Shown: positions 7,549 through 12,383 of the stretch, piece after piece
Layout of the letters: the number at the start of each line of letters is the position of its first letter
Position numbering within the stretch: position 1 is the first letter of the stretch
From: an uncultured Actinomyces sp.
GTDB taxonomy: Bacteria > Actinomycetota > Actinomycetes > Actinomycetales > Actinomycetaceae
Assembly: GCA_937926195.1 (NCBI GenBank)
Contig: CALEXZ010000103.1
Coordinates: 1-12,383, forward strand
Direction: 5' to 3'
DNA length: 12,383 nt
Notes under the pieces: generated by a model
The model's input: the letters and a program-made list of their open reading frames with translations, nothing else
Database searches by the model: none
What the model was told of the DNA's origin: nothing
Program-made: the position numbers and the translations under genes

Positions 7549-8333
7549 CAGTTGACCTCCGGGTCGTTGAGGACCGACTCTGGGCGGCCCTCCGAGCGGG
7601 GCATCCAGTAGGACAGGGTGGCGTGGGTGATCCAGCGGTGGTCGTTGCCCCACTCGCCCGTCGTCAGTCCGTGGCAGGTGGTGAGCGTCAGGGTGCGCTC
7701 GGTGGCGACCGCCGTCGGGTCGCCGGGGACGGGGGCGATGACCTCGACCTGCTGGGGCTCGACGATCTCGTGGCCGGTGACGACGTAGACGTACCAGATG
7801 TCCGTAGTGGCGACGATGATCTCGTCACCGGGCTCGAGCATGTCGATACGCAGGAAGGAGTTGCCGTTGGTGCGTCGGTGCCCGGCGACGGCAAAGTTGC
7901 CGACCTCACCGACCTGCTGCGTGTTCTCGTAGTGCCCGGCGGCCGCCTGGTCGAGGACGTCGGAGCCGGTGCCCTCGATGATGGGCATGTTGTTGTTCGT
8001 CACGCCGTACCAGTCCGGCACGACGAGCATCCCGATCGTCTCGCCGTAGCCGACGGCCGCGGCGACAGGCGGGTCCTCCGTGTGACGCCGGCCCGCCACC
8101 ATCGGTGAGGTGACCTGGGTCTGCTCGAACTTCTCGCGCACCTCCTGGGCGCTGGCGTTGGCGGCGATACCGGTCCACCACAGCTGCCACACGAGGAAGA
8201 GAGCGACGACGAGGCCCGCGGTGATCAAGGTCTCGCCCACGCCTGCGACCAGGCGGTCGAACCAGGTGCGCCTGGGACGACGGGCGTGGCGACGCGGTGC
8301 GCGCGACGGGGACGTGCTGTGCACTGAGTCCAC
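7548..8333 (-). CDS. srtE: Class E (housekeeping) sortase
   Basis: This is a membrane-anchored cysteine transpeptidase that attaches surface proteins carrying a C-terminal sorting signal to the peptidoglycan precursor; class E enzymes typically prefer LAXTG-like signals. It is 261 aa. A basic N-terminus (about 1-28) precedes one helix (about 34-56) and a linker, then the sortase barrel. Catalytic residues are H152 (in VAGHR), C220 (in TLTTCHG) and R233 (in DHRWI). Just after the helix lie AXA-type motifs A58-N-A60 and A60-S-A62, resembling signal peptidase sites. The start chosen is GTG 8333, with AGGAGG (8338-8343) 4 nt upstream; a second in-frame GTG nine bases on is too far from that site. 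It overlaps safA. A. oris calls its housekeeping enzyme SrtA, so that name may be preferred. No substrate is encoded in the window. Confidence 0.93.
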   Translation of the reverse strand: MDSVHSTSPSRAPRRHARRPRRTWFDRLVAGVGETLITAGLVVALFLVWQLWWTGIAANASAQEVREKFEQTQVTSPMVAGRRHTEDPPVAAAVGYGETIGMLVVPDWYGVTNNNMPIIEGTGSDVLDQAAAGHYENTQQVGEVGNFAVAGHRRTNGNSFLRIDMLEPGDEIIVATTDIWYVYVVTGHEIVEPQQVEVIAPVPGDPTAVATERTLTLTTCHGLTTGEWGNDHRWITHATLSYWMPRSEGRPESVLNDPEVN

Positions 8334-8552
8334 TGGGCCTCCTGACTGGGTAGCGCCGCCCAGTGTAGGGCCGACTAGTGCCCACGCCCCAGGCCGTGCG
8401 ACGGCGCGGTGAGCGTCGTCGGGCACACTACCCGGCGCGGGGCACAGGCTCCGATGGCCTAGGCTGGGCGCTAGTGCGCACCACCTGCGCTGCCCTACGG
8501 CCACCGGTGAGAGCGCGGCACCCGTGGAGACCATGAGACGAGGAGGCCAGGC
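8334..8552. promoter_or_regulatory. Divergent intergenic region with probable promoters for sortase (-) and crgA (+)
   Basis: These 219 nt separate divergent starts, so both transcripts must begin here or nearby. Ribosome sites are clear: AGGAGG for the sortase (- strand, 8338-8343) and AGGAGG for crgA (8541-8546). Candidate -10 hexamers are TACACT on - (8362-8367) and TAGGCT on + (8460-8465). Neither has a convincing -35 at 16-18 nt, so the exact promoters are tentative. Confidence 0.4.
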
Positions 8553-8894
8553 GTGGCCGACAAGAAGAAGACCGACCCCCGCCGTTCCGGCAACCCGGCC
8601 AAGGCCGCGGCTGAGCGTGAACGTCTTGAGGAGTCGCGGGCGGCCGCCAACCGGGTCTCGCGCACCCCGCAGAAGGTGAAGGACACCTCCTCTCCGCGGT
8701 GGTACGCGCCCACGATGGTGGGACTCTTGATCGTCGGACTGCTGTGGGTCGTCACCACGTACCTGTTCCAGGGCCGCTACCCGCTGCCGTACTTCGTCGA
8801 GAACCACGCCTCCACCTGGCTGGTCAACGGCAACCTCTACATCGGTTTCGCCGTCATGCTCCTCGGCTTCCTGGGCCTGCTGCGCTGGAAGTGA
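8553..8894 (+). CDS. crgA: Cell division protein CrgA
   Basis: This is a small two-helix membrane protein of the actinobacterial divisome. In mycobacteria CrgA binds FtsZ, FtsQ and PBPs and stabilises the septum; in Streptomyces it inhibits premature FtsZ rings. The protein is 113 aa. Its polar, Lys/Arg/Glu-rich cytoplasmic N-terminus (1-48) precedes the family signature PRWYAP (48-53), helix 1 (about 53-71), an outside loop with NHASTWLVNGNLYIGF (84-99) and helix 2 (about 94-110), ending RWK. Start is GTG 8553 with AGGAGG 6 nt before it. The N-terminal extension makes it about 20 aa longer than the mycobacterial protein. It stands alone on + between divergent sortase and convergent AKR. pabA and the DUF881 gene that often lie between crgA and pknB are absent. 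Confidence 0.93.
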   Translation: MADKKKTDPRRSGNPAKAAAERERLEESRAAANRVSRTPQKVKDTSSPRWYAPTMVGLLIVGLLWVVTTYLFQGRYPLPYFVENHASTWLVNGNLYIGFAVMLLGFLGLLRWK

Positions 8895-8898
8895 GCAT

Positions 8899-8925
8899 GG
8901 CCGCGCGCGTGAGCGCGTGGCGGCC
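8899..8925. terminator. Possible hairpin in the crgA/AKR convergent gap
   Basis: The 31-nt gap between the crgA and AKR stops can form an imperfect stem. GGCCGC (8899-8904) pairs with GCGGCC (8920-8925), with additional CG-rich pairing inside. Its position between convergent stops fits a shared terminator, but the stem is short and bulged. Confidence 0.35.
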
Positions 8926-9801
8926 TCACAGCTGCATCTGGTCCGGGTGGGAGCCGGTGCGCAGGCCACGGTGGAGCGCGTCGACGGCCCCCATGGCCTC
9001 GGCGTCCAGCTCGAAGCTGAAGACGTCCGCGTTCGTGCGCATGCGCTGGGCGTGCGTGGTCTTGGGGATGACGACGAGCCCGTGCTGCAGGTGCCAGCGG
9101 ATGACGACCTGGGCGGGGGTGACGGCGAGCTCGGCGGCAATACGCGCGAGCTCCGGATCGTCCAGGACCCGGGCCCGGCCCAGCGGTGACCAGGACTCGG
9201 TGACGATGCCGAGCTCGGTGTGCAGGGCACGCAGCTCGTCCTGGCGCAGGTAGGGGTGCAGCTCGATCTGGTTGACGGCCGGGGTCAGGCCGGTGGCCTC
9301 GATGATGCGGCGCAGGTGCTTCGGCTCGAAGTTGGAGACGCCGACGGCTCTCACGCGGCCCGTGGAGAGGATCTCACCCATCGTCTCCCAGGTCTCGACG
9401 AGGTCGATGCCCCTGGACCTGGCCAGTGGCCAGTGGACGAGGAAGAGGTCGAGGACCTCCAGGCCGAGCCGCTCCATCGTCTCGTCGAAGGAACGCAGGG
9501 CGTCGGCACGCCTGTGGTTGGGGTTGTTGAGCTTGGAGGTGACGAAGAGGTCGTCCCGGCGCAGGCCGCTGGCGGCCAGGGCGCGCCCGACGCCCGCCTC
9601 GTTGCCGTACATCTGAGCCGTGTCGATGTGGCGGTAGCCGACCTCAAGGGCCTGGCTGACGACCCGCGTCGCCTCCTCGTCGTCGACCTTGTAGGTGCCG
9701 AATCCCAGCTGGGGGATCGTCAGGTCCTCGACGGCGGTGGCGTGGACGAGCCGGACCGCCGGGGCGGGCAGGGGGCTGGGTGAGAAGACATGGGTCGTCA
9801 T
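8926..9801 (-). CDS. Aldo/keto reductase (2,5-diketo-D-gluconate reductase-like, AKR5 type)
   Basis: This is an NADPH-dependent oxidoreductase reducing aldehydes or ketones; the actual substrate cannot be told. It is 291 aa and a TIM barrel by family. The catalytic tetrad is D60 and Y65 (DTAQMYGNE), K90 (VTSK) and H123 (LVHWP). Also present are GFGTYKV (33-39), GVSNF (154-158), NQIELHPYL (177-185), SWSPLGRA (203-210) and the cofactor-binding IPKTTHAQRMRTN segment (245-257). Start ATG 9801 was chosen. A GTG at 9828 in frame is possible but would place the promoter inside the gene. A -10-like TAACCT lies 7 nt before the ATG and no ribosome site is evident, suggesting a leaderless mRNA. It has no functional link to the division genes around it and is probably an insertion into the conserved cluster or lineage-specific cargo. 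Confidence 0.9.
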   Translation of the reverse strand: MTTHVFSPSPLPAPAVRLVHATAVEDLTIPQLGFGTYKVDDEEATRVVSQALEVGYRHIDTAQMYGNEAGVGRALAASGLRRDDLFVTSKLNNPNHRRADALRSFDETMERLGLEVLDLFLVHWPLARSRGIDLVETWETMGEILSTGRVRAVGVSNFEPKHLRRIIEATGLTPAVNQIELHPYLRQDELRALHTELGIVTESWSPLGRARVLDDPELARIAAELAVTPAQVVIRWHLQHGLVVIPKTTHAQRMRTNADVFSFELDAEAMGAVDALHRGLRTGSHPDQMQL

Positions 9802-9808
9802 AGGCCCC

Positions 9809-9814
9809 AGGTTA
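9809..9814 (-). promoter_or_regulatory. Putative -10 element for leaderless AKR transcript
   Basis: On the - strand TAACCT is followed by 7 nt and then the AKR ATG (9801). This is the spacing expected if transcription starts at or next to the A of the ATG. No Shine-Dalgarno sequence other than a weak GGGG lies in between. No good -35 is visible; the region upstream is the palindrome at 9830-9865. Confidence 0.45.
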
Positions 9815-9829
9815 GTGGCCCCGGACACA

Positions 9830-9865
9830 TTGAGGGTGCCTCCGTCATGACGGAGGCACCCTCAA
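9830..9865. terminator. Perfect 36-nt palindrome, probable terminator of the upstream - strand gene
   Basis: Arms 9830-9845 and 9850-9865 pair over 16 bp around CATG, which is itself self-complementary, so the whole 36 nt is a perfect palindrome. It lies 70 nt after the stop of the coiled-coil membrane protein gene and about 16 nt before the AKR -10, insulating the two - strand genes. Because it abuts the AKR promoter it could also be a protein-binding operator; that is inference only. Confidence 0.65.
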
Positions 9866-9935
9866 CGAGACAGTGCGCCCGCAGGGGCTCACTGCCGTGC
9901 AGATCCGGGGCTGCCGTCAGCGCGACAGCAGCGGG

Positions 9936-10469
9936 TCACTGGGCGGCGGCCTCGACCGGCTCCTCGGCGACGTCGTCGGTGGAGTCGGCCCAGTACTCCT
10001 CGGCCCACGGGTCCTCGACCGGCTGGCTACGGCGCCAGACGACGTAGGCGGCCCCGGCGGCGACACCGGCGACGGTGAGCCAGCACAGGGTCTTGAGGGC
10101 GCGACGGCACTTGCGGGGGGCGGGTTTCTGTACAGCGTTCACAGCCGCAACGGTAGCGCGCTGGGCACGCTCCGTCACGGAACCGGGAGCCTCAATGGCG
10201 GTGCGGGCGGCCGAGGCGGCGCGTTCGGCCCGCAGGCGGGTGTCCTCGCTGAGGACCTCGATGCGCTGCTGCGCCTCCTTGGCGGCACCGGCTGCCTCCT
10301 TGGCGAGGCGGTCGGCACTCGTGCGGGCGCGGTCGACGGTGGGGGCGACCCACTCCGCGGCGCGTCCGGCGACACGCTCGGCGCGCTCGCCGAGGGACTC
10401 GGCCAACGCGGCGACCTCGCTGCGGATCTGGTCGGTGTCAAAGGTGATCTCGTGCTTGGTGAGCGCCAT
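9936..10469 (-). CDS. Conserved hypothetical coiled-coil, single-pass membrane protein
   Basis: I do not recognise a named family. The 177-aa product starts at ATG 10469 with AGGAGG (+ coordinates 10475-10480) five nt upstream; the frame is open further, but only as shadow sequence. Residues about 10-115 are Ala/Glu/Arg-rich with heptad-like spacing (runs such as RSEVAALAESLGERAERVAG), which predicts long amphipathic helices or a coiled coil. A basic patch (KPAPRKCRRALK, 115-126) precedes one helix (about 127-145), then WRRSQPVEDPWAEEYW (145-160) and an acidic tail. By the positive-inside rule the region between the basic patch and the tail spans the membrane, but orientation is ambiguous because WRR follows the helix. 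A gene for a membrane protein also lies beside ppiA in other Actinobacteria (Rv0008c in M. tuberculosis), so this could be a positional homologue. That is inference from memory of synteny, not alignment. Confidence 0.82.
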   Translation of the reverse strand: MALTKHEITFDTDQIRSEVAALAESLGERAERVAGRAAEWVAPTVDRARTSADRLAKEAAGAAKEAQQRIEVLSEDTRLRAERAASAARTAIEAPGSVTERAQRATVAAVNAVQKPAPRKCRRALKTLCWLTVAGVAAGAAYVVWRRSQPVEDPWAEEYWADSTDDVAEEPVEAAAQ

Positions 10470-10668
10470 GGGCTCCTCCTCGTGCGGGTCGGTGCAGTCG
10501 GTCCGGGCGGGTGCGCGGCCATGCCCTAACTCACATAGTCTCACCACATCCTGTGCGTCGCCTGATGATGCGGCGGATCGTCCTGTCAGGTTTTGCCTGC
10601 GGTGAAATGCGCGAGCACCTTTCTGGCCTCCCGAGACCACGGGCGTGTGGCGTGGGACGATGACCCTC
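10470..10668. other. Divergent intergenic region between coiled-coil membrane protein gene and ppiA
   Basis: These 199 nt hold no credible gene and must contain promoters for both directions. On + a GACGAT hexamer (10656-10661) ends 7 nt before the ppiA ATG and could be a -10 for a leaderless ppiA mRNA, since no ribosome site precedes that ATG. On - GACTAT is a weak -10-like candidate for the membrane protein gene. Neither is strong. Confidence 0.35.
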
Positions 10669-11190
10669 ATGGAAGCCACACTGCACACCACCCTTGGTGA
10701 CATCCGCCTTGAGCTCTTCCCTGAGCAGGCACCTGAGACCGTCTCCAACTTCGTCGGTCTGGCCACCGGTGAGAAGTCCTGGACCGATCCGCGCACCGGC
10801 GAGGAGTCCACCGCTCCCCTGTACGACGGTGTCATCTTCCACCGCGTCATTCCTGGCTTCATGATCCAGGGCGGCGACCCCCTGGGAACGGGCACCGGCG
10901 GGCCCGGCTACGTCTTCGATGACGAGATCGACGCCTCCCTCACTTTCTCCGGCCCCTATGTGCTGGCCATGGCCAACGCCGGCCGCCGCATGGGCAAGGG
11001 CACCAACGGCTCGCAGTTCTTCATCACGACGGCGCCGACCGAGTGGCTGCAGGGCAAGCACACGATTTTCGGCGCGGTGGCCGACGACGCCTCCCGCCAG
11101 GTGGTCGACGCCATCAGCGCCGTCGGCACCGACCAGCGCGACCGTCCGCTGGAGGACGTCGTCATCACCTCGGTCTCCGTCACCAAGTGA
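10669..11190 (+). CDS. ppiA: Cyclophilin-type peptidyl-prolyl cis-trans isomerase PpiA
   Basis: This is a cytosolic cyclophilin that speeds cis/trans isomerisation of X-Pro bonds; no signal peptide is seen. It is 173 aa from ATG 10669. Core motifs are FHRVIPGFMIQGGD (57-70, catalytic R59, F64, M65, Q67), GTGTGGPGY (73-81), MANAG (101-105), GTNGSQFFIT (111-120, with Q116 and F118) and TEWLQGKHTIFG (124-135, W125 and H131). W125 matches the cyclosporin-binding Trp of eukaryotic cyclophilin A, which many bacterial cyclophilins lack. In-frame GTG 10645 and ATG 10660 are alternative starts. The ATG at 10669 begins right before the conserved strand (ATLHTTLGDIRLELF), and a -10-like hexamer sits just before it. 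It is conserved near the origin in Actinobacteria and followed by a hairpin. Confidence 0.93.
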   Translation: MEATLHTTLGDIRLELFPEQAPETVSNFVGLATGEKSWTDPRTGEESTAPLYDGVIFHRVIPGFMIQGGDPLGTGTGGPGYVFDDEIDASLTFSGPYVLAMANAGRRMGKGTNGSQFFITTAPTEWLQGKHTIFGAVADDASRQVVDAISAVGTDQRDRPLEDVVITSVSVTK

Positions 11191-11230
11191 GCGTGTGACC
11201 TCTTTCAGTCCCCGGGGGCGTGAGCCCCTG

Positions 11231-11264
11231 CGACGCCGTCGGACCGTTGCGTCCGACGGCGTCG
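11231..11264 (+). terminator. Hairpin after ppiA
   Basis: A perfect 14-bp stem is formed by 11231-11244 and 11251-11264 with the 6-nt loop CGTTGC, 40 nt after the ppiA stop. No T-tract follows. It ends only 34 nt before the rhomboid ATG, so it could act as a full or partial terminator between the two genes or sit in the rhomboid leader. Confidence 0.65.
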
Positions 11265-11298
11265 GCGTGCCCGGCCCCCGTCCCCACGAGGAGCATCC

Positions 11299-12144
11299 AT
11301 GAGCCAGTTCCCCGCCGAGACCCCCTCGGCCGACGCGCCCCCGGTGTGTCCGAGGCACCCCGACCGCGTCTCCTACGTGCGTTGCCAGCGCTGCGACCGG
11401 CCGGCGTGCCCCAGCTGCCAGGTCCCCGGGGCCGTGGGCGTGCACTGCGTCGACTGCGTGCGCTCAGCCCAGGCCTCACGTCGCGCCCCGCGCACGATGC
11501 TGGGCGGAGGCATGGTCGCGGACGCGGCGCTGACGAGGCTGCTCGTCGGTGCCTGTGTCCTCGCCTTCATGGCCCAGCATGTGCTGCCGTCCGTGACCTC
11601 TGCCCTGCTCTTCTCCCCGGTGGTGGCGCTGAGCGAGCCGTGGCGCTTCCTGTCCACAGCCTTCCTGCACTCTGGCGTCATGCACCTGGCCTTCAACATG
11701 TGGGCCCTGTGGGTGACGGGCACGATGCTGGAACCGCTGCTGGGCCGCTGGCGCTTCGGGGCGCTGTACACACTGAGCGCACTGGGTGGCTCGGTCATGG
11801 TCTACGTCCTGGCCTCGCCGTCGGACATGTCCTGGCTGACCGGGACGGTGGGCGCCTCCGGCGCCGTCTTCGGGCTCTTTGCCGCGGTGTTCGTCATTCA
11901 GCGACGTTTCGGGCGTGACACCTCGGCGATCCTTGGCCTGCTGGGTGTCAACCTCGTCATCTCCTTCATGGCGGCGTCAATCTCCTGGCAGGGGCACCTG
12001 GGTGGGCTGCTCACGGGCGGTGCCCTCGCCGCCCTGTTCGCCTGGGCCCCGCGCGAACGACGGCGGGCGGTGGGCCTGTGGGGCCCCGTCCTCATCGCCG
12101 TCCTGCTGGCGGCCGCGGTGTGGATCAAGGCCCTCGTCAGCTGA
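11299..12144 (+). CDS. Rhomboid-family intramembrane serine protease with N-terminal zinc-ribbon-like domain
   Basis: The protein is 281 aa. ATG 11299 has AGGAG (11289-11293) five nt before it. The N-terminal soluble part (about 1-75) carries four Cys/His pairs, C17-x2-H20, C29-x2-C32, C37-x2-C40 and C50-x2-C53, consistent with a B-box or zinc-ribbon-like metal-binding module. The membrane domain (about 77-280, six or seven helices) has HSGVMHLAFNMWAL (124-137, with H129 and N133), the catalytic Ser in G185-A-S187-G188, and the catalytic His in QGHLGG (H233). Such proteins cleave transmembrane substrates within the membrane; the substrate is unknown. The gene next to ppiA is also a rhomboid in other Actinobacteria. 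All catalytic residues are present, so it is probably active. Confidence 0.93.
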   Translation: MSQFPAETPSADAPPVCPRHPDRVSYVRCQRCDRPACPSCQVPGAVGVHCVDCVRSAQASRRAPRTMLGGGMVADAALTRLLVGACVLAFMAQHVLPSVTSALLFSPVVALSEPWRFLSTAFLHSGVMHLAFNMWALWVTGTMLEPLLGRWRFGALYTLSALGGSVMVYVLASPSDMSWLTGTVGASGAVFGLFAAVFVIQRRFGRDTSAILGLLGVNLVISFMAASISWQGHLGGLLTGGALAALFAWAPRERRRAVGLWGPVLIAVLLAAAVWIKALVS

Positions 12145-12159
12145 CTCTCCCGCGCCGAC

Positions 12160-12194
12160 CACACGGCCCCGCCCATCGTGGGCGGGGCCGTGTG
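12160..12194. terminator. Hairpin terminator after the rhomboid gene
   Basis: A perfect 16-bp stem is formed by 12160-12175 and 12179-12194 with the loop TCG, 15 nt after the rhomboid stop. There is no T-tract, as with the other hairpins in this window. It insulates the coding block from the DnaA-box-rich DNA that follows. Confidence 0.8.
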
Positions 12195-12250
12195 CTGTGC
12201 GGTGGTCCGTGGCCTGAGCGTCCACATCCTCCGGGGACCGGACTGAACGG

Positions 12251-12367
12251 TTATCCACAGGTTTTCACCCGCTTGTGGGTTCTGGGGAAGCACATCGATG
12301 TCAGTGATCCACACCTGTGGACACACATGTGGAATGACAACAAGGTAGTTCTCCACAGGTCTGCACA
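12251..12367. other. oriC: Cluster of DnaA-box-like sites, probable part of oriC or a dnaA regulatory region
   Basis: This is gene-free DNA at the window end. A perfect box TTATCCACA is at 12251-12259 (+). Matches of 8/9 are TGATCCACA 12305-12313 (+), the reverse complement of GTGTCCACA at 12316-12324 (-, compared with TTGTCCACA of high-GC Actinobacteria), and TTCTCCACA 12349-12357 (+). Weaker 6/9 candidates keeping a CACA core are at 12274-12282 (-), 12328-12336 (-) and 12359-12367 (+). The sites at 12305 and 12316 face each other 2 nt apart. Local composition is less GC-rich than the genes. Spacing, mixed orientation and the origin-proximal gene set fit oriC. The adjoining dnaA, dnaN or rpmH gene is outside the window, so this remains probable rather than proven. 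Confidence 0.65.
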
Positions 12368-12383
12368 CAGGTGGGGAGAACCC

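Noticed and set aside
7393..7653. 87-aa version of the small protein after the sortase
   Set aside because: The first 35 residues are Pro/Arg/Gly-rich and overlap the sortase coding sequence in another frame. ATG 7548 with GGAGGT 6 nt upstream gives the compact membrane protein.
7548..9230. Long 560-aa - strand reading that would extend the sortase upstream
   Set aside because: The extra N-terminal part crosses crgA and the AKR gene as shadow sequence. AGGAGG at 8338-8343 fixes the start at GTG 8333.
10531..11445. 304-aa - strand frame opposite ppiA
   Set aside because: No domain is visible, and it lies antisense to a textbook cyclophilin; it is a composition artefact.
12245..12383. Possible tRNA, small RNA or parS site in the terminal non-coding DNA
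   Set aside because: No cloverleaf and no TGTTTCACGTGAAACA-like parS palindrome is visible. DnaA-box matches explain the repeated CCACA/TGTGG words better.

Overview
The window is a GC-rich chromosomal segment from an actinobacterium. It most resembles the Actinomyces/Schaalia group of Actinomycetaceae. This rests on very strong G/C third-position bias, GTG starts, the conserved actinobacterial cell-division/Ser-Thr-kinase cluster, and a housekeeping sortase followed by a tiny FPW-motif membrane protein, as described in Actinomyces oris. The gene set is the origin-proximal neighbourhood of Actinobacteria, and a cluster of DnaA-box-like sites at the right edge agrees with that.

Left region (1-7252, all + strand): five genes run as one tightly coupled operon. 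They are the 3' part of the PP2C phosphatase pstP, rodA/ftsW (SEDS glycosyltransferase), pbpA (class B transpeptidase), pknA and pknB (receptor-type Ser/Thr kinases, PknB with four PASTA domains). All four junctions are overlaps of the stop and the next start (GTGA or ATGA). The operon pairs a septal or elongation peptidoglycan polymerase with the kinases and phosphatase that control it. A perfect GC-rich hairpin (7330-7373) separates it from convergent genes.

Middle region (7393-10469): on the - strand lie a class E housekeeping sortase and, overlapping its stop codon, a 51-aa membrane protein matching SafA, the partner that protects sortase from signal peptidase. crgA (a FtsZ/PBP-interacting division protein) is divergent from the sortase on +. 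It is followed on - by an aldo/keto reductase and a 177-aa coiled-coil single-pass membrane protein of unknown function, with a perfect 36-nt palindrome between these two. The AKR appears to be expressed from a leaderless transcript.

Right region (10669-12383): ppiA (cyclophilin-type PPIase) and a rhomboid protease with an N-terminal Cys/His zinc-ribbon-like module lie on +, each followed by a GC-rich hairpin. The last ~130 nt carry no gene. They hold one perfect DnaA box (TTATCCACA) and several 8/9 matches in both orientations, so the window probably ends inside or at the edge of oriC or a dnaA regulatory region.

Nothing looks like a mobile element, prophage, CRISPR array or tRNA. The most notable items are the easily missed safA gene with its matching AXA motif in the sortase, the putative oriC, a PknA activation loop with only one of the two expected threonines, and a recently duplicated PASTA segment in pknB.
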